A model generated the notes under the pieces. It searched no databases. It saw only the letters and a program-made list of their open reading frames with translations, and was not told the DNA's origin. From Perlucidibaca piscinae DSM 21586 (GTDB taxonomy: Bacteria > Pseudomonadota > Gammaproteobacteria > Pseudomonadales > Moraxellaceae), in NCBI RefSeq assembly GCF_000420045.1, contig NZ_ATUE01000006.1, forward strand, positions 310,001 through 374,000: a DNA stretch of 64,000 nucleotides, written 5' to 3'. The position numbers were made by a program, and so were the translations under genes. Positions 41,701-49,825 of this stretch are shown in pieces (the first letter of the stretch is position 1; each line of letters begins with the position of its first letter).

Positions 41701-41858
41701 GACGGTGCCGTGAGGTCAGGAAAGACATCCACCGGCATGCGGGTGGCTTGCCATCCTCCCATGATCATCAGCACCACGGCCGCTACGAAGACCAGCAGCC
41801 GGTTGTGCAGCGACCAGAGAATCAGGCGGGCAACAAGCGACGGGGATTCAGTGCGCAT
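38700..41858 (-). CDS. czcA: Heavy-metal efflux RND pump, CzcA/CusA family
   Basis: This inner-membrane proton-driven pump of a tripartite metal exporter has 1052 residues, normal for the HME-RND family. It has twelve expected helices, two large periplasmic loops and the conserved GALVDDAIIVVENIMRR in helix 4 with proton-relay acidic residues. The N-terminus RTESPSLVARLILWSLHNRL fits the family. ATG 41858 is preferred; ATG 41864 is equally usable. Both starts overlap the end of czcB. Metal specificity (Co/Zn/Cd or Cu/Ag) cannot be set from motifs alone; the Met-triad of CusA was not evident. Confidence 0.93.
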   Translation of the reverse strand: MRTESPSLVARLILWSLHNRLLVFVAAVVLMIMGGWQATRMPVDVFPDLTAPSVTVVAEAHGMSPTDVESLVTFPIETALNGSPGVRRVRSNTSIGLAVITVEFDWGMEIREARQIVAEKLQLARSALPADLPPPQMAPAASVMGEIMFVALTSDRASGADLKTTADWVVRRRLLAVPGVADVLTIGGDEKQYQVTLDPERLSTYGITVDQVLEALRQSNQNTPAGFYQENGQEYLIQGLGRLQSMDDIGSTLVAVVAGQPVLVRHLGEVAIGVGTVRGTASHNGKPAVVFAIQKQPGVNTLALTQRLDDSFAVLQGSMPAGMTIESRIFRQADFIERAMDNLLSALRDGVILVIAIVFAFLLSWRATAVTLVALPLSLMVAILILHALGASLNTMTLGGLAIALGALVDDAIIVVENIMRRLRQRRESGSASRAPVRQVVFEATREIQGSIVFATLIIMLVFLPVFFLTGVEGRLLAPLGFAYVVALSASLLVAITVTPLLAERFLPDDPQVLAHREPVLISRLKAWYERSLTRLLPHWQRVAGISGLALVLALLALFSAGRTFLPDFNEGSLTVNVTTLPGTSLAESDRMAQRVEAILLAQPEVVATARRTGRAPADPHAQEIHASEIETTLVMKERDKGELLAALRADFAALSGMSVVIGQPISHRIDHMLSGTRANIAIKLFGPDLQALRTLGESVRSVATGVPGAVDVALEQQADIPFVSIRFRRDAIAQHGLSVREVSDAVETALAGSEVSRILEGQASFDLVVRFDPAARASFEALQSTLITTASGARLPLSALAEVTRDRGPNLVSRENVQRKIVVMVNVAERDLSSVVEDIQRRVAQQVTLPAGYFIEYGGQFESAREATQTLAVLGAMVLAGIFMLLYLAFRSTRDALVVMLNLPLALIGGVVGMHVVGGVLSVATLIGFITLFGIATRNGVMLVSHIRHLVQVEGVQDLRTAILRGAGERLLPILMTALAAGLALVPLALAAGEPGSEIQAPMAVVILFGLLSSTALNMFVVPSLYLRFGDMARTGGIANDTAPTKEGDAR

Positions 41859-43431
41859 GGCCATGCCCCATGGTCGCCGGAGAAGCCGCGGCAAGACGGA
41901 TCTGGTAGGCACCGGTGGTCACCACGCGTTCGCCGGCGGCCAGACCTGACGTGATGGCAATGCGATCGCCATCACGCGCGCCGACGCGTACCGGCCGACG
42001 TTCGAAGGACTCACCCTGCCTGAGCACGTACACCACCGGCTGCCCGTGCTCGTCGAGCACGGCAGCAGCCGGAATCACGATGCCGGGGCGACCGCTGCCG
42101 CTGTAGACCCTTGCGCGCACACGCATGCCGGCACGCAAGCTGCCCTCGCCATTGGCAAACTCGAAAATGGCCGGCACGGTACGCGTGGTGGCATCGACCA
42201 TGCCGCCATAGGCAACCAGACGGGCATTGCGTCCGACATCCAGGGTGACCGGCGTGGGCCCGCCGTCCAGCTCGAACGATGCCCCCGTGGGCGCCGCAAT
42301 CCGCCCCAGGTCACTTTCGGCAATGCGTGCCTCCAGCCAGAGCGTATCCAGCGAGGCAACGTGAATGATGGTCTGGCCTTCGTTCACGGCGGCACCGGCT
42401 GCGCCATTGACCGCCACGATGCGACCGGAAACGGGCGATCTCAGGGCTATGCCACCCGATGCGCCGGCAAGGCCACGCATTCTCTGTGTCGCAGCCTGCA
42501 GTTCTGCCTTCGCCAGTCTGGCCGCCAGTGACGCCTCGCGCACCCGCCTGGCAGGAATGGCCTCGTCGGCCAGCAGCGCCTGCAGCCGTTCCAGGTCTGC
42601 CTCCGCCTGTTCGGAACGGATGCGGGCGCGCTGCACATCCAGCTCCAGGCTGGCAGCATCGGTGTCACCACCCAGTCGCGGACTCAGATAGGCCAGGACC
42701 TGACCCGCCTTGACCGCCATGCCGAGCTCGGGAAAGCCGTCGGCAGTTGCGCGCAGAATGCCCGCTCCGGGCGCTGTCAGCATGGCTTCGCCAGCGGCGC
42801 GAGGACGCAGCGTTGCCGACACCGCGACCGAGTCGCGCACGGGCGCCGACACGGCTTGCGCGGTCGCGAACGGCATCTTCCATTGCTGTTCCTTGGTGAA
42901 GCTGATCAGTCCCGGCTGTTCGGCATCATGCGACAACGCCAGATCGGCACTGGTCTGATCCGCGAACACATCCACCTCGCCAAGATCATGGACAATGGTC
43001 CGGGAAGGCGTCACCAGGCTGAGGGTGAGCCTGCGAATGCCCTGGTGCCGGGGTGTGAGCACCGGCCGGAAAATGCCAGCGGTGTCACTGACATTGACCT
43101 CGACACGCTCGTCCGGGCGATTGTCTCCCGACAGGGTGACGATGAGGCGGCCGGCGCTGGCGGGCGTGAAGTCCTTGAGCCAGGTCAGGTGAGCGACAAA
43201 CTCCGATGCCTGACCAGCCACCAGGGGCGGGTACTCGACAAAAAGCTCGCTGTCCGGCGTGTAGTGGGTCACGCGCACGCCGGCGCCGTGACCATGCTCA
43301 TCGTGGCCGGCAGCATCACCCTGTGCTTCGTCCGGGGCGTGCGCGTTCGCTGTCTCGTCAGTCGCTGCCGAACAGCCGGCCAGCACCAGGGTCAGGGTCG
43401 TGAACAGCAGAGTTGTCTTCAGGATGGTCAT
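41848..43431 (-). CDS. czcB: Metal efflux membrane-fusion lipoprotein, CzcB family
   Basis: This periplasmic adaptor links CzcA to CzcC. The 527-residue product has a lipoprotein signal with lipobox LAGC (Cys20) and a His/Asp-rich segment (GHDEHGHGAG, about 41-50) that probably binds metal. An extra N-terminal beta domain (about 55-165) is found in a subset of CzcB proteins. Barrel-sandwich and hairpin regions follow (about 205-350), with C-terminal HGHAH, another short His motif. It overlaps czcC by 4 bp and the czcA start. Confidence 0.92.
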   Translation of the reverse strand: MTILKTTLLFTTLTLVLAGCSAATDETANAHAPDEAQGDAAGHDEHGHGAGVRVTHYTPDSELFVEYPPLVAGQASEFVAHLTWLKDFTPASAGRLIVTLSGDNRPDERVEVNVSDTAGIFRPVLTPRHQGIRRLTLSLVTPSRTIVHDLGEVDVFADQTSADLALSHDAEQPGLISFTKEQQWKMPFATAQAVSAPVRDSVAVSATLRPRAAGEAMLTAPGAGILRATADGFPELGMAVKAGQVLAYLSPRLGGDTDAASLELDVQRARIRSEQAEADLERLQALLADEAIPARRVREASLAARLAKAELQAATQRMRGLAGASGGIALRSPVSGRIVAVNGAAGAAVNEGQTIIHVASLDTLWLEARIAESDLGRIAAPTGASFELDGGPTPVTLDVGRNARLVAYGGMVDATTRTVPAIFEFANGEGSLRAGMRVRARVYSGSGRPGIVIPAAAVLDEHGQPVVYVLRQGESFERRPVRVGARDGDRIAITSGLAAGERVVTTGAYQIRLAAASPATMGHGHAH

Positions 43432-44699
43432 GGTGCGGCTCCCGCCAGCGAATCCAGTTCTATGCGGACCAGGCGAGCGCGCAGCTCGAGGTCGATGATC
43501 ATGCGTTCGGCATCCAGCTCGGCACGATAGGCATCCAGCAGCTCGAGGACGCCGGCCTCACCCGCGCGATAGGCCTTTTCAGCGATGCGCGAGAGGGTTC
43601 TGGACTCGGCCAGGGCACTGGCCCGAAACGCGATGGCCGCGTCACGCAAGGCCTGCAGCTGATGCCATGTGCCTTTCACGTCAGCCTCGGCAGCGGACAG
43701 GCGCAGGCGTTTCTCGGCGCTGGCCGCCTTTGCCAGGGCATGCAGCCGGGCCGCCTGCGGCTGGCCACGATCAAGCAGAGGCAGTGGCACCGCGAATGAC
43801 AGGGCCAGGCCCTTTTCGGTGCCGGTGACGGTGTCGATTTCCTTCTGGCCAATGCCCACGGTGACATCCTGGGCCCAGCCGCGTCCGGCCGCCTTGCCTT
43901 CGCTGGCTAGTGCCTCCGACTGCGCACTCAGCAGTCGCAGGTCGGCACGGGCAGGAAGACGCGCCAACAGGCTGTCCAGGTCTTGAGCAGGGGCGGGCAG
44001 CAGCTCGCCAATGACCCTGGTCGCAGCGGGATCGTCCGCAGCCACCAGATTGGCCAGTTGATGCCGTGTGCGCATCAGGCCGGCATCGGTCTGCAGGTAC
44101 GTTGCCCGGGCGGTCTGCAGCTCCCGGTCCAGCCGCCGCTTGTCATAGCCGGACACCTCGCCGGACGTCGCCAGGCGCGTGACTGTCTTGCCGGTGTCCG
44201 CGAGACGGCTACGCCACGCCGACATGACCTTGAGATTTTGTTCCTGCGCCAGCGCTTCCGCGAAGGTCTGGCGGACCCGGACAGTCATGTCCTGACGGGC
44301 CAGACCCTGTTCGGCGACTGTGGCGTCACGGCGTCTTTCCGCACCTTGGGCAGTCAGGGCACGCTTGCCTGACAGATCCAGTGTCTGCGAAAGCTTCCAC
44401 ACGGTTTCCGTGGTCTCTGTCCCGGTTGCGCGGGTCTGGTCGCGGTCCAGCGAAAGCACCGGATTCGGCCAGCGGCCAGCCTCGGCAACGGCGCTGTCAG
44501 CCGCCGACAGGTGCTGCCGTTCGACCTCCGCAACGCCGGGTCGCGCCAGCGCGCGCTGGATGGCCTGCTGCTCGGTGAGTGCCTCGGCACGGGCGGTCAC
44601 ACTGCCGACGGCAGCGGCAAGAACAATGAGTCGGGCAAGATGCGTCCAGGAACGGACGTCCTGAACACGCGATTTGCGCGAAGGGGCATATCCCGGCAT
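43428..44699 (-). CDS. czcC: Metal efflux outer-membrane factor, CzcC/TolC family
   Basis: This outer-membrane channel belongs to the CzcCBA exporter. The 423-residue product has a signal region (about 20-40, LIVLAAAVGSVTARAEA) and the TolC-type duplicated helical repeats: LTEQQAIQRALARPG, AEAGRWPNPVLSL and AEKAYRAGEAGVLELLDAYR. ATG 44697-44699 has GAGGAG 7 bp upstream. Three in-frame starts further upstream overlap the His-rich gene and lack ribosome-binding sites. Confidence 0.92.
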   Translation of the reverse strand: MPGYAPSRKSRVQDVRSWTHLARLIVLAAAVGSVTARAEALTEQQAIQRALARPGVAEVERQHLSAADSAVAEAGRWPNPVLSLDRDQTRATGTETTETVWKLSQTLDLSGKRALTAQGAERRRDATVAEQGLARQDMTVRVRQTFAEALAQEQNLKVMSAWRSRLADTGKTVTRLATSGEVSGYDKRRLDRELQTARATYLQTDAGLMRTRHQLANLVAADDPAATRVIGELLPAPAQDLDSLLARLPARADLRLLSAQSEALASEGKAAGRGWAQDVTVGIGQKEIDTVTGTEKGLALSFAVPLPLLDRGQPQAARLHALAKAASAEKRLRLSAAEADVKGTWHQLQALRDAAIAFRASALAESRTLSRIAEKAYRAGEAGVLELLDAYRAELDAERMIIDLELRARLVRIELDSLAGAAP

Positions 44700-44768
44700 G
44701 GGGATCTCCTCGTCGAGTAAAGCCATGGGACGGACAGGGCAGGGCCAGTCCGTGACAGACATCAAGTG

Positions 44769-45185
44769 TCAGGCGACGAGGGCTTGCGGGGGTCTGAAGA
44801 GGGCGCTGGGCAGGCTGCCCGGAATGCCATCGGAGGGCTGGGGACTCATCACCATGCCGGCCACCGAGGTATCGACACGGGTTTCCTGGGTCAGTGTCAG
44901 CGGCATGTGACCGAGCAGGTGGCCCATCATGGTGTGGGCATCGTCATGCTCGTTCTGCATCACGCTGGCCAGATCACCCGCAGGCTGGGCATCGGGCGCG
45001 GAGACATCATGCATGTGATGCGCGCTGCCATCGCTGGCATCGGCATGCCCGGCGTGAGCCAGATGATGGTGACCGCCGTGCTCGTGAACCACCACCATCT
45101 GCCAGCCAAGGCCGGGAGAAAACAGTGTGGCCAGCATGAGCAGCAGGGTCAGGCGGGCGGTGAGCATGTGCAGACGGGTCATCAT
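44769..45185 (-). CDS. His-rich periplasmic protein preceding czcC (CzcI-like position)
   Basis: The 138-residue protein has a signal-like N-terminus (MMTRLHMLTARLTLLLML ATLFSPG) and a His/Asp/Met-rich stretch (HEHGGHHHLAHAGHADASD, then HHMHD) suited to binding divalent metals. The second half contains MMGHLLGHMPLTL. It is the first gene of the minus-strand metal operon, 69 bp ahead of czcC, where Cupriavidus carries czcI. Sequence similarity to CzcI was not established; the call is by position and composition. Upstream 55 bp separate it from tRNA-Leu with no terminator seen. Confidence 0.65.
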   Translation of the reverse strand: MMTRLHMLTARLTLLLMLATLFSPGLGWQMVVVHEHGGHHHLAHAGHADASDGSAHHMHDVSAPDAQPAGDLASVMQNEHDDAHTMMGHLLGHMPLTLTQETRVDTSVAGMVMSPQPSDGIPGSLPSALFRPPQALVA

Positions 45186-45239
45186 GATGAGAAGGCTAGC
45201 ACCCGGATGTCGTGTCGCGCCAGAATGATTGCGTGGTGT

Positions 45240-45325
45240 TGGTGCCCGAGACCGGAATCGAACCGGTACGACCAAAGGTCGAGGGATTTTAAGTCCCTTG
45301 TGTCTACCAGTTTCACCACTCGGGC
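45240..45325 (-). tRNA. tRNA-Leu, anticodon TAA
   Basis: The 86-nt gene includes CCA. The acceptor GCCCGAG pairs perfectly with CTCGGGC, the discriminator is A, and there is a long variable arm as expected for tRNA-Leu. The anticodon loop CTTAAAA gives TAA between AGGGA/TCCCT, and the T arm has GGTTCGAATCC. It is very similar to E. coli leuZ, and follows tRNA-Cys as in the E. coli glyW-cysT-leuZ unit, but tRNA-Gly is not present in the window. Confidence 0.97.
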
Positions 45326-45391
45326 GGGTAGGGTGCTGCGGGTTTCCGCATCGCCTCAGAAGCGATCCTGACGGCAGCGGGGGAAGAAATA

Positions 45392-45465
45392 TGGAGGCTG
45401 GGACCGGAATCGAACCGGTGTACGCGGAGTTGCAGTCCGCTGCATAACCATTTTGCTACCCAGCC
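45392..45465 (-). tRNA. tRNA-Cys, anticodon GCA
   Basis: The 74-nt gene includes CCA. The acceptor GGCTGGG pairs with CCCAGCC, the discriminator is T, the anticodon loop is CTGCAAC, and the T arm is GGTTCGATTCC. It lies 66 bp upstream of tRNA-Leu in the same orientation and is transcribed from a strong promoter just ahead. Confidence 0.97.
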
Positions 45466-45496
45466 AAAGGGGCGTTGCTCCCTTGCGAGAGGCGGC

Positions 45497-45525
45497 ATCA
45501 TAGCCAGCGCCCCCAACAGCGTCAA
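45497..45525 (-). promoter_or_regulatory. Strong sigma70-type promoter for tRNA-Cys and tRNA-Leu
   Basis: On the minus strand, -35 TTGACG (45520-45525), a 17-bp spacer and -10 TATGAT (45497-45502). The sequence right after the -10 is GCCGCC, a GC-rich discriminator typical of stringently controlled stable-RNA promoters. The tRNA 5' end lies about 30 bp downstream. Confidence 0.8.
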
Positions 45526-45671
45526 GCCGTCAACCACGCGTGGCTGCTGGCGTTTTAGGCTGTCGCGCCATGCCCCGGCAGGCGTTAATAAATGACATAC
45601 AGAGTCACACTGACGCGCAACAAGGGCATGCAGTAGACTCGCATCAAAGTCACACGAACAGGTTGAATTTC

Positions 45672-47192
45672 ATGATGTCTGCGACATTGGCCGTCTCCGA
45701 CATGCCATGGCCGGAGCCACCGCGCGTGGTCCGGTTGCCCTACAGCTTTGCCAAGCGTCACGGGCTGGTCCTGCACATCGAATCCGAGGAAAACTGGTGC
45801 CTGCTCGCACGGCCGGACTGGAAGCTCAGTGCCCTGGCCGAGGCGCGTCGTCTGCTCGGCCGGCCGGTGTATTGCCGTCCGGTCTCGGAAAGCCAGTTCA
45901 ATGATGCGCTCAGCCGCAGTTACCAGGGTGACGCCGGCGACTCCATGCAGGCCGCCGAAGGCATCGGTGACCAGATCGACCTCGAGAAGCTCGCGGACCT
46001 GGTGCCGGAAACCGAGGACCTGATGGAGCAGGAGGACGATGCCCCCATCATCCGCCTGATCAATGCCATTCTCCAGGAGGCGGTGCGCGAGAACGCCTCC
46101 GACATCCACATCGAGACCTTCGAGAAGCGCCTGTCAGTGCGTCTGCGCGTCGACGGCGTGCTGCGCGAGGTGCTGCAGCCGCGTCGCGAGCTGGCGCCGC
46201 TGCTGGTGTCGCGCATCAAGGTCATGGCGCGTCTCGACATCGCCGAGAAGCGCGTGCCGCAGGATGGCCGCATCTCGGTCAAGCTCGCCGGCCGCGAGGT
46301 CGACGTCCGTGTCTCGACCATGCCGTCGAGTTCGGGCGAGCGCGTGGTGCTGCGTCTTCTCGACAAGCAGGCCGGGCGCCTCAACCTGTCCAGCCTCGGC
46401 CTCACCGCCCACGATCATCACGTGCTGCGCGAGCTCATCGCCAAGCCGCACGGCATCCTGCTGGTCACCGGTCCCACTGGTTCCGGCAAGACCACCTCGC
46501 TGTATGCCGCGCTCACCGAGCTCAACGACCATTCCCGCAACATCCTCACCGTCGAGGATCCCATCGAGTACCAGCTCGACGGCATCGGCCAGACCCAGGT
46601 CAACACCAAGGTCGACATGACCTTCGCGCGCGGCCTGCGTGCCATCCTGCGTCAGGACCCGGACGTGGTCATGGTGGGGGAGATCCGTGACCGCGAGACG
46701 GCCGAGATCGCCGTGCAAGCCTCGCTCACCGGTCACCTGGTGCTGTCGACCCTGCACACCAACTCGGCCGTGGGTGCGGTGACGCGTCTGGTCGACATGG
46801 GCATCGAGCCTTTCCTGCTGTCGTCGTCGCTGATCGGCGTGGTGGCTCAGCGCCTGGTGCGCGTGCTCTGCAGCGACTGCCGCGAGCCGCACCGCGCCGA
46901 TGTCGCCGAGTGCGAGCTGCTCGGTGCCGATCCGTCGTCGGCACCGACGATCTATCGCCCGGTCGGCTGCCCGGTCTGCAACCAGCGTGGCTATCGCGGT
47001 CGTACCGGCATCTATGAAGTGGTGGCCATCGACGAGCCGCTGCGTCGCCTGATCCATGAGCGGGCATCCGAGCAGGCGCTGGAACTGTCGGCCCGTGAAA
47101 GCGGTCCCGGCATTCGTCAGGATGGCATGCTCAAGGTGCTCGCTGGTGTAACATCGCTGGACGAAGTCTTGCGAGTGACACGAGAGGATTGA
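45672..47192 (+). CDS. gspE: Type II secretion ATPase GspE
   Basis: GspE is the cytoplasmic hexameric ATPase that drives the pseudopilus. The 506-residue product has an N-terminal N1/N2 domain (about 1-130), Walker A GPTGSGKTTS (about 265-274), the Asp box and His box ending in TLHTNSAVGAVTRL, and a four-cysteine zinc element (LCSDC and CPVC, about 398-438). ATG 45672 (or 45675) follows a -10-like TAGACT near 45635. It overlaps gspF by one base. Family marks fit GspE better than PilB because of the neighbouring gsp genes. Confidence 0.95.
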   Translation: MMSATLAVSDMPWPEPPRVVRLPYSFAKRHGLVLHIESEENWCLLARPDWKLSALAEARRLLGRPVYCRPVSESQFNDALSRSYQGDAGDSMQAAEGIGDQIDLEKLADLVPETEDLMEQEDDAPIIRLINAILQEAVRENASDIHIETFEKRLSVRLRVDGVLREVLQPRRELAPLLVSRIKVMARLDIAEKRVPQDGRISVKLAGREVDVRVSTMPSSSGERVVLRLLDKQAGRLNLSSLGLTAHDHHVLRELIAKPHGILLVTGPTGSGKTTSLYAALTELNDHSRNILTVEDPIEYQLDGIGQTQVNTKVDMTFARGLRAILRQDPDVVMVGEIRDRETAEIAVQASLTGHLVLSTLHTNSAVGAVTRLVDMGIEPFLLSSSLIGVVAQRLVRVLCSDCREPHRADVAECELLGADPSSAPTIYRPVGCPVCNQRGYRGRTGIYEVVAIDEPLRRLIHERASEQALELSARESGPGIRQDGMLKVLAGVTSLDEVLRVTRED

Positions 47193-48415
47193 TGCCTGCT
47201 TTTGACTATGTGGGTGTGGATGCGGCGGGCAAGCGACACAAGGGCATTCTCGAAGCGGACAGCGCCCGCCACGCGCGTCAGCTGCTGCGTGACAAGGGCT
47301 GGGTCCCGGTCGTGCTCGGTGCGGCTGCCGAAAACACGCAGTCGACAACCGTCAGTGCGCGCTTTTCACGTTTTCTGACCCCGGGCCTGAGCGCCCGCGA
47401 TCTGGCCATGATCACGCGTCAGCTGGCCACGCTGGTGCAAGCCGGCGTGACCCTCGACGACGGTCTTCGCGCTGTTGCCCAGCAATCCGAGAAACCCTCG
47501 GTGTCGCGCCTGCTCACGGCCGTGCGTGCCCGTGTGCTCGAGGGCTACAGCCTGGCACAGAGCCTGGCCGAGTTTCCGCAGGCCTTTCCCTCGCTGTACC
47601 GTGCCACCGTCGCGGCCGGCGAGAAGTCCGGTCACCTCGACCTGGTGCTGAGCCGTCTCGCCGATTACACCGAAAGCCGCCACGAGACCCGTCGCAAGGT
47701 GCAGGGCGCGCTGATCTATCCTGCCATCCTCACCGTGCTGTCGCTGCTCATCGTGGTCGGCATGCTGACCTATGTCGTGCCTGACATCGTCAAGGTCTTC
47801 GAGAACCAGGAGCAGGCGCTGCCGCTGATCACCCAGCTGCTGATCGCGGCCAGCGACTTCCTGCGCGAATCCATGGGCTGGCTGGTCATTCTGCTGCTGC
47901 TGACGTTTCTCGGCGCGCGCCGCCTGCTGCGCAACCCGGTCTGGCAGACACGCTGGCACCGCTTCCTGCTGCGACTGCCGGTGGCCGGCCGCCTGATTCG
48001 TGATGCCCAGGCCTCGCGCTTCGTGAGCACGCTGGCCATCCTCACCCGCAGCGGCGTGCCGCTGGTGGAGGCACTGCACATCGCCACCGGCGTGGTCGAC
48101 AACCTGCCCATGCGCGATGCGGTTTCCGAGGCCACCAGCCGTGTCACCGAGGGCGGACGCCTGGCGCCGGCGCTGAGCCAGTCTGGGCTGTTTCCGGCCA
48201 TGATGATCAACATGATCGCCAGCGGGGAGTCCAGCGGCGAGCTCGACGACATGCTGGCGCGCACCGGGCAGATGCAGGAGCGCGAGCTGACCGGCAGCAT
48301 CGCCACCCTGGTCGGCCTGTTCGAGCCCATGATGCTGCTGATGATGGCCGGGGTGGTTTTGCTCATCGTTCTGGCTATCATGCTGCCCATCGTGCAAATG
48401 AATAACCTGGTCTAA
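47192..48415 (+). CDS. gspF: Type II secretion inner-membrane protein GspF
   Basis: GspF is the polytopic platform protein. The 407-residue product has two GspF domains (about 70-195 and 272-395), each with a basic-rich cytoplasmic helix bundle, and helices near 170-195, 220-240 and 375-400. Start ATG 47192 has GAGAGGA upstream and fits the family N-terminus PAFDYVGVDAAGK. gspG follows after 12 bp. Confidence 0.96.
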   Translation: MPAFDYVGVDAAGKRHKGILEADSARHARQLLRDKGWVPVVLGAAAENTQSTTVSARFSRFLTPGLSARDLAMITRQLATLVQAGVTLDDGLRAVAQQSEKPSVSRLLTAVRARVLEGYSLAQSLAEFPQAFPSLYRATVAAGEKSGHLDLVLSRLADYTESRHETRRKVQGALIYPAILTVLSLLIVVGMLTYVVPDIVKVFENQEQALPLITQLLIAASDFLRESMGWLVILLLLTFLGARRLLRNPVWQTRWHRFLLRLPVAGRLIRDAQASRFVSTLAILTRSGVPLVEALHIATGVVDNLPMRDAVSEATSRVTEGGRLAPALSQSGLFPAMMINMIASGESSGELDDMLARTGQMQERELTGSIATLVGLFEPMMLLMMAGVVLLIVLAIMLPIVQMNNLV

Positions 48416-48427
48416 GGAGTTTCCCTG

Positions 48428-48853
48428 ATGTCGCTGCCTCGCCGTCGCCGCCAAGCCGGCTTCACGCTGATCGAAGTCATGGTGGTGGTTGCCATCATCG
48501 GCATTCTTGCCCTGATCATCGTGCCCAATGTCGTCGGCAAGGATGACCAGGCCCGCGTCACCTCGACCAAGGCCAGCCTGAGCGCCGTCGCCAACGCCCT
48601 TGAGCTCTACAAGCTCGACAACTACCGCTACCCGTCGACCGAGGCCGGTCTCGACGCGCTGGTGAATCGCTCGCCGGAGGCGCGCGTGTTCCCCGATGGC
48701 GGCTACCTGAAGAAGACGCCGGTGGACTCCTGGGAGCATCCGCTGCAGTACGTGACACCGGGCAGCAGCGGCAAGGCCTATGACCTGTACTCGCTGGGTG
48801 CCGACAATGCCGAAGGCGGCGAAGGCTACGCGGCGGACATCTATTTCGAATGA
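48428..48853 (+). CDS. gspG: Major pseudopilin GspG
   Basis: GspG polymerises into the type II pseudopilus. The 141-residue precursor has a short basic leader and the prepilin peptidase site G11-FTLIEVMVVVAIIGIL, then the hydrophobic helix. The C-terminal part shows the calcium-site pattern DLYSLGADNAEGGEGYAADI conserved in GspG. It overlaps gspH by 4 bp. Confidence 0.97.
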   Translation: MSLPRRRRQAGFTLIEVMVVVAIIGILALIIVPNVVGKDDQARVTSTKASLSAVANALELYKLDNYRYPSTEAGLDALVNRSPEARVFPDGGYLKKTPVDSWEHPLQYVTPGSSGKAYDLYSLGADNAEGGEGYAADIYFE

Positions 48854-49440
48854 GACAGCCGGGCCGGCAGCGCGCACGACAGCGGGGCTTCACCCTGATC
48901 GAGGTGCTGCTGGTCGTGGTGCTGATCGGCATTCTCATGGGCGTGGCCGTGCTCAGCCTGAATGCCGGGGACGGCAGCCGTCGCCTGCAGCAGGCGCAGT
49001 CGGCGCTGACCGGCCAGCTTGGCTACGCGCGCCTGCTCGCCGAGAACGAGCAGCAGGAGATCGGCGTGCGCCTGCAGGCACCGGGCTATCGCTTCCTTCG
49101 TTTCGAGCCGGCAACGCGGCGCTGGCTGCCGGTGCGGGATGACCCCGTGCTCAAGCCCCAGGAGTGGCCGGATCTGACCTTCAGCTGGCGTGACAGTGGC
49201 GAGCCGGTGGCGTCGCCTCTGAGCGCCGCTGCAGCCGGTCCGTCAGGCGTTTCTGCCTCGAGCCCGGCGCCTGAGCGCCCGGACTTCGTGTTTCTCTCCA
49301 GCGGAGAGGCTACGCCGGGTGAACTGACCATCAGCGTGCGTGACGGCAATGCACTGGCACGTCGTCTGCAGGTCAGCGACCTTGGCGATGTGCGCGACCC
49401 CGAGCGCCTGCCGACGGCAGGAGGTCAGCGTGGCAACTAG
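48850..49440 (+). CDS. gspH: Minor pseudopilin GspH
   Basis: This 196-residue prepilin has leader RQRGFTLIEVLLVVVLIGIL and a globular domain with YARLLAENEQQEIGVRLQAP, typical of GspH. An Ala/Ser/Pro-rich insertion (about 120-140, SPLSAAAAGPSGVSASSPAP) is unusual and may be a flexible loop. gspI starts inside its last 11 bp. Confidence 0.92.
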   Translation: MRQPGRQRARQRGFTLIEVLLVVVLIGILMGVAVLSLNAGDGSRRLQQAQSALTGQLGYARLLAENEQQEIGVRLQAPGYRFLRFEPATRRWLPVRDDPVLKPQEWPDLTFSWRDSGEPVASPLSAAAAGPSGVSASSPAPERPDFVFLSSGEATPGELTISVRDGNALARRLQVSDLGDVRDPERLPTAGGQRGN

Positions 49441-49825
49441 GCAGCGCGGCTTCACCCTGATCGAGGTGCTGGTGGCCATGGCCATCTTCGGCATCGTCGC
49501 GCTCACCCTGCTGACCCACAACCGTGACCAGGTCCGCCAGGCGGCCAGCCTGGAGGATCGTCTGCTGGCACACTGGGTGGCGCTGAACACGCTTACCGAG
49601 CTGCAGACCGGCAACAGCTTTCCTGACCTCGGCAAGGCCGAGACCAGTGCCGTCATGGCTGGCCGGGACTGGTTCGTCGACTACCAGGTGCAGCCGACCC
49701 CGGTCAACGATGTACGCAACGTGCGCATTGATGTGTCGGCCTACGACGTGGTCAGCGAGCAGAAGGGCAATGTGCTGGTATCGCTGACCGGTTTCGTCGG
49801 GCGCCGTGGCGGGGCGGGCAACTGA
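49430..49825 (+). CDS. gspI: Minor pseudopilin GspI
   Basis: The 131-residue prepilin starts at GTG 49430, with AGGAGG (49419-49424) five bases upstream. It shows the cleavage motif RGFTLIEVLVAMAIFGIV followed by the GspI core HWVALNTLTELQTG. It overlaps gspH by 11 bp and gspJ by one base. Longer in-frame starts upstream have no leader-like sequence. Confidence 0.94.
   Translation: MATRQRGFTLIEVLVAMAIFGIVALTLLTHNRDQVRQAASLEDRLLAHWVALNTLTELQTGNSFPDLGKAETSAVMAGRDWFVDYQVQPTPVNDVRNVRIDVSAYDVVSEQKGNVLVSLTGFVGRRGGAGN

Noticed and set aside
45229..45537. Short open frames over the tRNA-Leu and tRNA-Cys genes
   Set aside because: They coincide exactly with tRNA secondary structures and encode the typical spurious tRNA translations.
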